Positions 1 through 5,424 of a stretch of DNA of 5,424 nt are shown here, in pieces. The stretch is taken from positions 1 to 5,424 of the forward strand of contig QMYO01000148.1 in assembly GCA_003662715.1 (NCBI GenBank). The letters are read 5' to 3'. The notes beneath the pieces are model-generated. The model saw nothing but the letters and a program-made list of their open reading frames with translations. It made no database searches and was not told where the DNA came from. Numbering within the stretch: the stretch's first letter is position 1; the number at the start of each line of letters is the position of its first letter. Made by a program: the position numbers and the translations under genes. Source of the DNA: Candidatus Bathyarchaeota archaeon. GTDB taxonomy: Archaea; Thermoproteota; Bathyarchaeia; Bathyarchaeales; Bathyarchaeaceae.

Positions 1-1584
1 GTCGGGATGTACGATATAGTCCACTCCTGCCGTAAGGGTAACCGTGTACTCATCTGGTGTGAACGGGAAGTGAGTGCAATTGATTCGGCTTACAGATGAC
101 ACTGGATAGGTTGTTGAGAAGTTGCCTGTCCAATAGGGGACGCCGAAACCATTGTATGGGTCATCAGTTCCCACATATCTACCTGGCAACCCGTTGTTGT
201 CCAGGTTGTCTGGTCCGAAGCTTGCAGGCCAAACATAATCGTCAACCGTTGGGAATGGGTGTTGTGTTAGATTTAATGTTATTCGTATGTCGTTTACGTA
301 GTAGTCGTGCCATTTTCCAGTATCCTTGTTTAGCAAGATTATTTGGTCGCCCTCGCTGAGTTTGCCGTCACCATCAACATCATCCCAATCTTCAAGGCCC
401 ATGCCCATGCAATACCTTGAGTATGGGAAGAGTGTGTGCCATTGAGTGGTAATCGGATTTGACAGGTCTATCAGTCCACCTTCCGCATGGAGTATGTACC
501 ACGTTGACGGGTTCTTTAGATCGTGAATCACATTGTCAAGGAATATAGGAGCAGATGGCGGTGGATAACCCACATGTTCATAGGTCATGTTAAAGGTGAC
601 TTCAGCCACCCTTCGCTGTCCAGTCACTGGACTGTGCGTTGCCCCTATTCCTATGAAGGCTATGTGAACCCATCCTTCCGTGTTGTCGATGTCTTTACAA
701 AGTTCAAAGGTGCCGCTCTCCCAGAAGTCACCGAAATCACCATCAGGATCTATTGCAACATCCAGAGCTTCGATTAGTGTTGAATTGAAGTTTAGGTAGA
801 AGTCGCATCCTGCAACATCCCAGAATGGATCCAAGTCTCCACCATCAGCACCCAACAGCATTATGTCAACAGTAAAGTTCTGGCCGACGCAACCACTTGG
901 TGCGACTATTTCTTCTGGTAATACTTTAAGCATCGGACTAGCTGGATACTCGAATTTTCGACAATACAACGGTATCTCAAGATCAACTGCAGTGTGACTG
1001 ATAGGACCAGTCGTGGATGCAATATCGGTCTTAATGAAGTGGATCTTAATGGTTGCATTTCCTTCATAGCAATACGGCTGGTTATGAACTAAGAAGTTGA
1101 AAACGCAGATGGTTCCGCTCTCGTTAAAGCTTGGTGCGGGAGACTGTGAGCTGTAGCCGATCCAGGCCATAGTTCCAGGCTCAGCAAGAGGAATGCTGGC
1201 GCTCTCATCCACAGCCTCCTTCAGCTTCATAACATCAGCATGTAAGATTCCCGGGTAGGGGCTTGGCGGCTGCACAGCTGGATAATCTTCCACAGGAGTT
1301 GTCACGGTGTAGCCTGTATAGGTTATCCATTGGGTAGTCCAGTTAAATTGAATGTCGAAACCATACATGTCCATAGGAGTGGCCAGATTGGTATCCTCAA
1401 CGTATATGGCAACACTGAACGTCGTGCCAACCACATCAGTCTGCAAAACTGGGTCTCCCAGTTCAGTTACGTCTGCAACTGCTTTAAGGTAAACCTCGGA
1501 CGGTGCAAACGCTGGAAAAGCTCCTAGCAATGAAAGACTTAACAACAACAGCAGTAATAGACTATTTGCTTTTTTCAAGTGCAT
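1..1584 (-). CDS. Secreted protein with two cohesin-like domains and an EF-hand loop, C-terminus beyond window
   Basis: One uninterrupted frame of 528 codons runs from ATG at 1584 off the left edge. Residues 1-27 form a signal peptide: two lysines, a run of seven leucines, and a likely cut after the PAFA motif. Residues about 30-205 and 218-374 each read as a cohesin-type beta-sandwich. Landmarks are GFDIQFNW in the first, and in the second GCDFYLNFNSTLIEALDV followed by a GWVHIAFIG strand and a VAEVTFNMT strand. Residues 402-413 (DVDGDGKLSEGD) form a canonical EF-hand calcium loop of the dockerin half-repeat kind. The remainder is rich in Asn, Asp, Tyr and Trp with several N-glycosylation sequons, which suits a surface protein. 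Eight cysteines are visible. The domain assignment rests on pattern recognition, not a search. In archaea such modules occur in surface proteins, and a true cellulosome role should not be assumed. The ligand is unknown. The purine-rich leader just upstream supports this start. Confidence 0.85.
   Translation of the reverse strand, partial: MHLKKANSLLLLLLLSLSLLGAFPAFAPSEVYLKAVADVTELGDPVLQTDVVGTTFSVAIYVEDTNLATPMDMYGFDIQFNWTTQWITYTGYTVTTPVEDYPAVQPPSPYPGILHADVMKLKEAVDESASIPLAEPGTMAWIGYSSQSPAPSFNESGTICVFNFLVHNQPYCYEGNATIKIHFIKTDIASTTGPISHTAVDLEIPLYCRKFEYPASPMLKVLPEEIVAPSGCVGQNFTVDIMLLGADGGDLDPFWDVAGCDFYLNFNSTLIEALDVAIDPDGDFGDFWESGTFELCKDIDNTEGWVHIAFIGIGATHSPVTGQRRVAEVTFNMTYEHVGYPPPSAPIFLDNVIHDLKNPSTWYILHAEGGLIDLSNPITTQWHTLFPYSRYCMGMGLEDWDDVDGDGKLSEGDQIILLNKDTGKWHDYYVNDIRITLNLTQHPFPTVDDYVWPASFGPDNLDNNGLPGRYVGTDDPYNGFGVPYWTGNFSTTYPVSSVSRINCTHFPFTPDEYTVTLTAGVDYIVHPD
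346..381 (-). other. EF-hand / dockerin-like calcium-binding loop within the cohesin-like protein
   Basis: The twelve codons for residues 402-413 read DVDGDGKLSEGD. Asp at loop positions 1, 3 and 5, Ser at 9 and Asp at 12 match the calcium-coordination pattern, with Gly at position 6. Only one loop is seen here, whereas a type I dockerin has two. It is therefore best called a single EF-hand-like repeat unless a second one lies beyond the left edge. Confidence 0.6.
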
Positions 1585-1635
1585 ATTCTTTCCTTTCTCC
1601 TTCCTCTCTTCAGCAATTATCTATAAAATATTTCT
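1585..1635 (-). promoter_or_regulatory. TATA-like box and purine-rich leader of the cohesin-like gene
   Basis: Read on the minus strand, an AT-rich AATATTTTATAG element lies at about 1632..1621. Archaeal spacing from its centre puts a transcript start near 1600. The leader that follows is almost all purine (GGAGAAAGGAAAGAAT, 1600..1585) and ends at the ATG. GGAG at 1600..1597 and AGGA nearer the start are both possible Shine-Dalgarno contacts. The element sits in the 71-base gap after the upstream gene, so the gene can be transcribed separately. Assigned by eye. Confidence 0.45.
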
Positions 1636-1655
1636 ACAATTAAAGGTTTTTGGAA

Positions 1656-2447
1656 TTATGTTCTATTTCTTTTATTTAGAATAAAATTAGTGCTATTTTC
1701 CTCACAAATGGAACACACATGCTTTCTACGCTTTCCAAATTTTTTATGTTTATAAACAAAAACTACACTAACCAACACCAGAACCAAAATGGTCACCGCA
1801 ATCCCTAAGAACCAGAAATCGCCGCCGGAAGGCTCCCAGAGGCTGGTTTCAACAATTTTCATGCGAATTACCGCAGTAGAAAAATACCCTCCTTCAGTGC
1901 TCACGGTTGTCATGAGCTCACCGCAAAGAATTCCAGTCTCTTTATCCCAAAAAAGATCGTACTTCCAGATGTTACCGTCAGCTTCTTTCTGTTTAAACCA
2001 TGCATAAACTATCTGCCTTATGGCTCCAGCAAACTCAAGCTCTCGTGTGCTGTTCACTTTCAAATCCTTCTCTTCAAAAATTATATCCCCCTCTCTCAAG
2101 TTGTTTCGAATAACCCACATGCTCAAATTACCTGAACCAGTCCGAATATTTCCTTCACGGATCTCGTGCTTCTTTGTTCCGTTGAGATAATAAATTGTCA
2201 CGGAAACCCTGACAATCTCGCCTTGAACCTTTTCTACTTCCAATTTCCATTCTGTCTGGTTAATGTCTATGAGATGTTGTGGAACAGTATCTTCCGGATT
2301 GTTTGAATGCCATGTTGAATCTACCTTATATAAAGCCCAATCACCTTCAGAGTCTATTGCGCAAATAGACATTATAAAAGAAAAGAAAAAGATTAACCAT
2401 ACGTTAATGAACACTATAACATCAGACATATAAATAGGGTGTTTCAT
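1656..2447 (-). CDS. Single-pass membrane protein with extracellular domain and CxxC basic tail, unknown function
   Basis: This complete 263-residue protein has four parts. Residues about 9-30 are a signal or anchor helix rich in Phe, Ile and Val. Residues about 31-208 are an extracellular beta-rich domain with sequons at N63, N89, N107 and N132. Residues about 211-232 are a strong membrane helix, and 233-263 form a very basic tail. Lys/Arg after the helix (KHKKFGKRRKH) predicts that the tail is cytoplasmic. The tail holds C245-S-I-C248. The ectodomain motifs GSGNLSMWVIRNNLREGDII and WDKETGIL resemble a pattern I recall from uncharacterised archaeal surface proteins; this is unverified memory, and no function can be named. 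GGTGA lies four bases before the ATG and supports this start, although an in-frame ATG at codon 7 would also leave a hydrophobic N-terminus. The gene lies 118 bases downstream of the 127-residue membrane protein gene, in the same direction. Confidence 0.8.
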   Translation of the reverse strand: MKHPIYMSDVIVFINVWLIFFFSFIMSICAIDSEGDWALYKVDSTWHSNNPEDTVPQHLIDINQTEWKLEVEKVQGEIVRVSVTIYYLNGTKKHEIREGNIRTGSGNLSMWVIRNNLREGDIIFEEKDLKVNSTRELEFAGAIRQIVYAWFKQKEADGNIWKYDLFWDKETGILCGELMTTVSTEGGYFSTAVIRMKIVETSLWEPSGGDFWFLGIAVTILVLVLVSVVFVYKHKKFGKRRKHVCSICEENSTNFILNKRNRT

Positions 2448-2484
2448 GGTTTCACCTTAACATACCCGATAGTATAATAATACA
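2448..2484 (-). promoter_or_regulatory. TATA-like element and GGTGA ribosome site of the 263-residue membrane protein gene
   Basis: On the minus strand TATTATTATACT lies at 2482..2471, and GGTGA at 2456..2452 just before the ATG at 2447. The two signals fit together poorly. Standard TATA spacing would start the transcript near 2451, leaving little or no leader, so the GGTGA might not be transcribed. Either the gene is read through from the upstream gene and uses GGTGA, or its own transcript is nearly leaderless. Confidence 0.35.
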
Positions 2485-2565
2485 TCTCTTGCACCAGATG
2501 AGTTGTAACTTCCACTCGAAATACTCATTTTCTTAACAATAGTAATGCTACGACATAAGGGATAT

Positions 2566-2949
2566 TTAGCTTTCTTCTTTCTTCTTTTCCTTCTTCCTTC
2601 CTAAGGATTCCAAGTATTCTCTTACCGCTTTTTCAATGTCCCATCTCACCTTTGCCCGTTCCGGAGTTGCACCAAGGGGATGTGAAGCTTTTAAAAGCTT
2701 AACCTTGTCAAGTCCATACTGAGCTTTAACTCTTTTTTCCTGCCAAATCATAGCAAAGATGGCTATGACAACAGGCATGATCAAAATGGTTAGAGGATGA
2801 ATAAAAACCACTATCCATAATTGAAAATATATGTATGCTGCAAAAAGGGCGGGAAGCCAAAACCAGAAACTAGTTAAGCAAGCTACAGTGATAAGTAAAA
2901 CATCAATAACGAATTCCTTAAACTCCTGTAATCTCTTCAACAAAACCAC
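2566..2949 (-). CDS. Small membrane protein with two helices and a charged cytoplasmic tail, unknown function
   Basis: This 127-residue frame starts with GTG at 2949 and ends at TAA. Residues about 14-40 and 42-68 are two long hydrophobic segments rich in Phe, Trp, Ile and Leu with a short turn between them, so both ends are probably on the same side of the membrane. Residues 70-127 are hydrophilic, predicted helical and strongly charged, ending in GRKKEKKKEES. The basic residues just after the second helix place the tail in the cytoplasm. An in-frame stop lies 21 bases upstream with no ATG, GTG or TTG between, so GTG is the first possible start. A TATA-like palindrome centred about 25 bases upstream would begin the transcript at the start codon. 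I do not recognise the family. The gene points the same way as the next two genes but has its own promoter. Confidence 0.7.
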   Translation of the reverse strand: MVLLKRLQEFKEFVIDVLLITVACLTSFWFWLPALFAAYIYFQLWIVVFIHPLTILIMPVVIAIFAMIWQEKRVKAQYGLDKVKLLKASHPLGATPERAKVRWDIEKAVREYLESLGRKKEKKKEES

Positions 2950-2985
2950 ATTTGAGTGAAAAGGCTTTTAAATATTTAACCTTTT
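2950..2985 (-). promoter_or_regulatory. Archaeal TATA promoter for a probably leaderless GTG-start gene
   Basis: The perfect 12-base palindrome TTAAATATTTAA occupies 2968-2979. On the minus strand it is preceded by AAAAGG, which could serve as the BRE. Its centre is about 25 bases from the GTG at 2949, the usual TATA-to-start distance in archaea. No Shine-Dalgarno motif lies between. Together these suggest a leaderless transcript. Confidence 0.5.
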
Positions 2986-3090
2986 ACAAGTTAGGAAATC
3001 TGCTAAAGCTATAACTTTTCTTAATTTCGAAGCCACTCCTATCTGAATGGTTATATCAAAAGATTAGTATTACTCACATAAGAGGTTTGT

Positions 3091-3207
3091 ATGAACTTAA
3101 GAAATTTTCCTTTTTCTGTCCGTATTGGCAAACTTCTGTACAGAAGCAATTTTCCAAACATCTTTCCAAAAGCAAGTTTTCAAGTCTTGAATGAACTGAT
3201 TTTATAA
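3091..3207 (+). CDS. Possible 38-residue small protein, unknown
   Basis: ATG at 3091 opens a 38-codon frame ending in TAA. GAGGT lies four bases before the ATG, and a TTATAT element at 3051-3056 sits where a TATA box would give a leader of about ten bases. The predicted peptide begins MNLRNFPFSVRIGKLLYRSN, is basic with a hydrophobic end (VLNELIL), and has no membrane helix. The frame also contains a perfect palindrome and two direct repeats, which could mean this is regulatory DNA and not a gene. The initiation signals favour a gene; the length and lack of recognised homology argue against one. Confidence 0.25.
   Translation: MNLRNFPFSVRIGKLLYRSNFPNIFPKASFQVLNELIL
3133..3146. repeat. 14-base perfect palindrome CTTCTGTACAGAAG
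   Basis: The sequence equals its own reverse complement over all 14 bases. It lies about 210 bases before the solute-binding gene, inside the small open frame. It has the size and symmetry of a dimeric regulator site, but no regulator is known and a 14-base palindrome can arise by chance. Confidence 0.3.
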
Positions 3208-3284
3208 TGGAGTCATGTTTGTTGCTGTGTTTGGCTTCAGTCTAGTTTAAGTTTTGCATCATTTTTGATGGATTTTTGTTAATA

Positions 3285-3311
3285 GAACAATGTTCCAAAA
3301 AACTTAATTAG
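3285..3311 (+). promoter_or_regulatory. Candidate promoter and operator of the solute-binding protein gene
   Basis: GAACA-A-TGTTC at 3285-3295 is an inverted repeat with a one-base spacer. An A-run (CCAAAAAA, possible BRE) follows directly, then CTTAATTA at 3303-3310 as a weak TATA box. Its centre would place the transcript start near 3332, giving a leader of about 24 bases that contains both GGAG motifs. The inverted repeat abutting the BRE is where an archaeal regulator could block or aid factor binding. All of this is inference from position. Confidence 0.35.
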
Positions 3312-3342
3312 AAGTAAACATTAGTCAATATTGCGAAAGAAA

Positions 3343-3352
3343 GGAGAAGGAG
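3343..3352 (+). promoter_or_regulatory. Tandem GGAG ribosome binding site
   Basis: GGAGAAGGAG holds two copies of GGAG, three and nine bases before the ATG at 3356. The distal copy has the usual spacing. It firmly supports the chosen start and shows that the signal peptide belongs to the functional gene. Confidence 0.7.
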
Positions 3353-3355
3353 AAA

Positions 3356-5424
3356 ATGAAAAAAGTAGCAGTTTTAAGTATAGCGATTCTAATGGCTCTA
3401 ATGCTTTTCTTGCCGACGCAAGTTAATGCGTATTCTCCACGTCACTGTAAAGGCTTAGACATATACTTCTATGAATCCCCTGACACCGCATTTGCAGCTT
3501 TGCTTGCTGGCGAAATTGATTTCATGCAATGGTCGTTGACGGAAGAGCAGTACGAGGCTGTTTGTGAAACTCCAGATCTCCAGTTGGCAGGTTACGCTGA
3601 AAACGGAATGATGGAGTTCGACTTTAACAACAACTACACTATAGCCGATTTTCCAGGTATTCGCAATCCATTCAATGATCTCGAGTTCAGGCGGGCGATG
3701 GCTCAGGCAGTAGACAAGGAATACATTATCAACGAAATCCTTAGAGGATTTGGTGAGAGAATAGATGCTCCCATCGCTGCTCCTCAAACAGGGTATGCAA
3801 ACGAGTCTGTTATTGGAGATAACTACCCCTACCCGTATGACATAGACGCGGCAAATGCAAGATTGGATGCTGCCGGCTTTACTGACTGGGATGGTGATGG
3901 TTGGCGTAACTATCCCTTGGATTGGGATGGTGTTGCGGGCGAAATAGGTGTGAGAGATGAGCCAAACATTGACCCGTTGAAAATCTGCATAAGACAGTAC
4001 CACGCGCATAGGAACGCTGCTGGCACGCGTTTTGCTGAAACAATAAGGGATGCCCTACATATTCAAGTGAATATGATTTACGGGTCCAGCGACATTTTGT
4101 TCCCAATAGTGATGTATGATAGGAACTATCATGTCTACACGGGCGGCTGGAGCTTAGGAAGATATCCAACCTACTTGTTCGGTTTATTCCACAGCGACTA
4201 CTGGTACCCAGACGGGGACAACTACGTTACAGGCATGAACAAGAGCAACTTGCCAAATTATCCAGAACTCGACGCTGCCTTGGTTGACGTTTATTACTCA
4301 GCGGACATAGAAAGCTTCAAGGCTGCCGTTAAGAAAGCCTCAGGGATGCTGGTTGACTTGTGCGTTAACGTTCCCCTGTGGAGTTACAAGAGCTGGTGGG
4401 CCTACAGCAAATATTTGGTAGGCGTCGTGAACATGAAAGGCTATGGCTTAGAGAACACGTATACATTCATGAACGCCTTCAAAGTCGATAACCCAGCTAC
4501 TCCAGGAGACGAGTCGCAGGATCCGATCAGAATGGGAACGATACACGCACCTAAATACCTTAACATCCTATACTCAACATGGTACTACGACTATGCCGTT
4601 TTAGATAGATTCAGCGGAGGCTTGCTCACTATGAACCCCTACGACCTTGCAATTGACCAGCCTTGGATAGCCCAAGACTGGGAAGTTGGAACATGGTATG
4701 ACCCACAAGACGATGAAGAAAAGACTAAGGTTACCTACTGGATCCGAAAGGACGTATGGTGGCATGCGCCAGAAACAGGCGAAGCAGTTCAAAAGTTCAC
4801 CGCACATGATGTTGAATTCAGTATATGGTACATCCATCCTCACACCAATGCTTGGAATTGGCCCATGGCTAGAGACGTTCACCACACTCACATTATAGAC
4901 GACTACACAATCGAAGTATACTTTGATTCAGTAAGCATGTTCCACCTCTACGCTCCAACAGGGCCGATGCTGAAGAAAGATCCACTTCTAGATCTGCTTT
5001 GTAAAGAAGAGTGCGTTACTTTCGAAGTTACTGAGGAGATTAACCCCAGCGACAAGATAATACTACCAGGCGGCTCAATTGTGCAAATGATAAATGCCAC
5101 ACTCAACGGTGTAACACCACTAATCGAAGGTGTTGACTACGAAATCTTTAGCACAGGCCCGACAGACTACTGTCACAACGAAATACACTGGCTAAGGTCC
5201 TTAAGCCCAGGTGACACTGTAGTGTTCTGCTACTGGACGCCTGACCTCGACCCTTCCGGCTACTATCTAGCTGGTCTGCCATGGCAGCAAACTTTTTACA
5301 GCCTCGGACCATACTATGTAATAGACATAAAGGAGGGTGTAGGCGGCTACGCAATAATGAACTGTGTAGACAGCCACTGGCTGGGATCACCTGAGCATGA
5401 CGGAATTCCGCTTGGAGAGATCGA
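3356..5424 (+). CDS. ABC transporter family 5 substrate-binding protein, apparently permuted, C-terminus beyond window
   Basis: An unbroken frame of 689 codons runs off the right edge. Residues 1-25 are a signal peptide with a likely cut at VNA|Y. The mature part resembles DppA/OppA extracellular binding proteins, which deliver peptides or oligosaccharides to an ABC importer, but the parts are out of order. Residues about 33-175 match the usual second lobe: LLAGEIDFMQW, then PFNDLEFRRAMAQAVDKEYI (105-124), then DAANARLDAAGF and DWDGDGW (164-183). Residues 206-380 match the usual C-terminal part. Residues about 391-540 match the usual N-terminal lobe: YAVLDRFSGGLLTMNPYD, IAQDWEV, IRKDVWWHAPETGEAVQKFT (463-482), AHDVEFSI and DDYTIEV. 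Residues about 553-628 are a beta-rich insert. SLGPYYVIDI (649-658) corresponds to the family's GTGPY strand. No lipobox is seen, so anchoring would have to come from the missing C-terminus. The substrate is not determinable, and no permease or ATPase gene is visible. Confidence 0.85.
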   Translation, partial: MKKVAVLSIAILMALMLFLPTQVNAYSPRHCKGLDIYFYESPDTAFAALLAGEIDFMQWSLTEEQYEAVCETPDLQLAGYAENGMMEFDFNNNYTIADFPGIRNPFNDLEFRRAMAQAVDKEYIINEILRGFGERIDAPIAAPQTGYANESVIGDNYPYPYDIDAANARLDAAGFTDWDGDGWRNYPLDWDGVAGEIGVRDEPNIDPLKICIRQYHAHRNAAGTRFAETIRDALHIQVNMIYGSSDILFPIVMYDRNYHVYTGGWSLGRYPTYLFGLFHSDYWYPDGDNYVTGMNKSNLPNYPELDAALVDVYYSADIESFKAAVKKASGMLVDLCVNVPLWSYKSWWAYSKYLVGVVNMKGYGLENTYTFMNAFKVDNPATPGDESQDPIRMGTIHAPKYLNILYSTWYYDYAVLDRFSGGLLTMNPYDLAIDQPWIAQDWEVGTWYDPQDDEEKTKVTYWIRKDVWWHAPETGEAVQKFTAHDVEFSIWYIHPHTNAWNWPMARDVHHTHIIDDYTIEVYFDSVSMFHLYAPTGPMLKKDPLLDLLCKEECVTFEVTEEINPSDKIILPGGSIVQMINATLNGVTPLIEGVDYEIFSTGPTDYCHNEIHWLRSLSPGDTVVFCYWTPDLDPSGYYLAGLPWQQTFYSLGPYYVIDIKEGVGGYAIMNCVDSHWLGSPEHDGIPLGEI
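5012..5239 (+). other. Beta-rich insert domain inside the solute-binding protein
   Basis: Residues about 553-628 fall between the lobe-one segment ending DDYTIEV and the SLGPYYVIDI strand. In ordinary family 5 proteins these are separated mainly by a helical stretch. The insert reads as alternating strands: VTFEVTEEI, KIILPGG, MINATLNGV, EGVDYEIF, IHWLRSLSPGDTVVFCYW. The order 'name-a-value, GVDY, then L-SPGD-VVF-Y' is loosely like the X2 type of Ig-like carbohydrate-binding modules. That resemblance is weak and unverified. Cysteines 549, 553, 606 and 625 lie in or beside it. Confidence 0.4.

Larger units (their letters stand above)
2986..3355. promoter_or_regulatory. AT-rich divergent intergenic region
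   Basis: This stretch separates the leftward gene block from the solute-binding protein gene. It is clearly poorer in G and C than the flanking large genes; for example, 3241-3300 has 15 G/C out of 60. It contains promoter-like elements, a 14-base palindrome (3133-3146), two TTTCCAAA direct repeats (3151-3158 and 3163-3170), an 11-base inverted repeat (3285-3295) and one short open frame (3091-3207). I see no tRNA, transposon end or CRISPR repeat in it. Confidence 0.5.

Noticed and set aside
346..381. Calling a full dockerin domain
   Set aside because: Only one calcium loop is visible, while type I dockerin needs two. A second loop may lie outside the window but cannot be claimed.
523..777. 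An 84-codon open frame on the plus strand
   Set aside because: It is antisense to the second cohesin-like domain, which is a clean frame on the other strand, and it has no start signal or domain of its own.
1636..1656. Terminator after the 263-residue protein gene
   Set aside because: No hairpin and no convincing U-tract follow the stop on the minus strand, so no terminator is called.
1789..2007. A 72-codon open frame on the plus strand
   Set aside because: It overlaps the membrane helix and ectodomain coding region of the 263-residue protein in antisense and shows no coding features.
3455..4009. A 184-codon open frame on the minus strand
   Set aside because: It lies wholly inside the solute-binding protein frame, which has a signal peptide and family motifs. 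The antisense product has no recognisable domain.
5148..5390. An 80-codon open frame on the minus strand
   Set aside because: It is antisense to the binding protein. Its Ser/Arg/Leu/Cys-rich product is typical of a frame shadow.

Overview
The window most likely comes from an archaeon. It holds a secreted family 5 (DppA/OppA-type) solute-binding protein, a secreted protein with cohesin-like domains, and two small membrane proteins. TATA-like boxes lie about 25 bases upstream of the probable transcript starts, and several start codons have short purine-rich or near-absent leaders. Together with the style of the exported proteins (long, rich in Asn-X-Ser/Thr sequons and aromatic residues, with a single C-terminal membrane anchor), this fits Thermoproteota, perhaps Bathyarchaeia. 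That placement is an inference from gene content; no rRNA or other marker is present.

Layout. Three genes run leftwards on the minus strand. The first (2949..2566) encodes a 127-residue membrane protein that starts with GTG. The second (2447..1656) encodes a 263-residue protein with a signal sequence, an ectodomain, one membrane helix and a basic cytoplasmic tail carrying CSIC. The third (1584 to beyond the left edge) encodes at least 528 residues of a secreted protein with two cohesin-like domains and one EF-hand loop. Each of the three has its own TATA-like element, so they need not be one operon. A 406-base AT-rich divergent region (2950..3355) follows, with several promoter-like elements, two short palindromes and one possible 38-codon gene. 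The rightward gene (3356 to beyond the right edge) encodes at least 689 residues of a solute-binding protein.

How the genes may work together. The two large proteins would act outside the cell: one as a ligand-binding component for peptide or oligosaccharide uptake, the other as a surface or binding scaffold. The two middle genes are membrane proteins of unknown role. No permease, ATPase or enzyme gene is visible, so the substrate cannot be told.

The most interesting observation is the order of parts in the solute-binding protein. After a normal signal peptide it begins with what is usually the middle and C-terminal part of the family 5 fold, and only then continues with what is usually the N-terminal part. 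This looks like a circular permutation, with an extra beta-rich insert. The gene is cut by the window edge, so a longer duplicated architecture remains possible.
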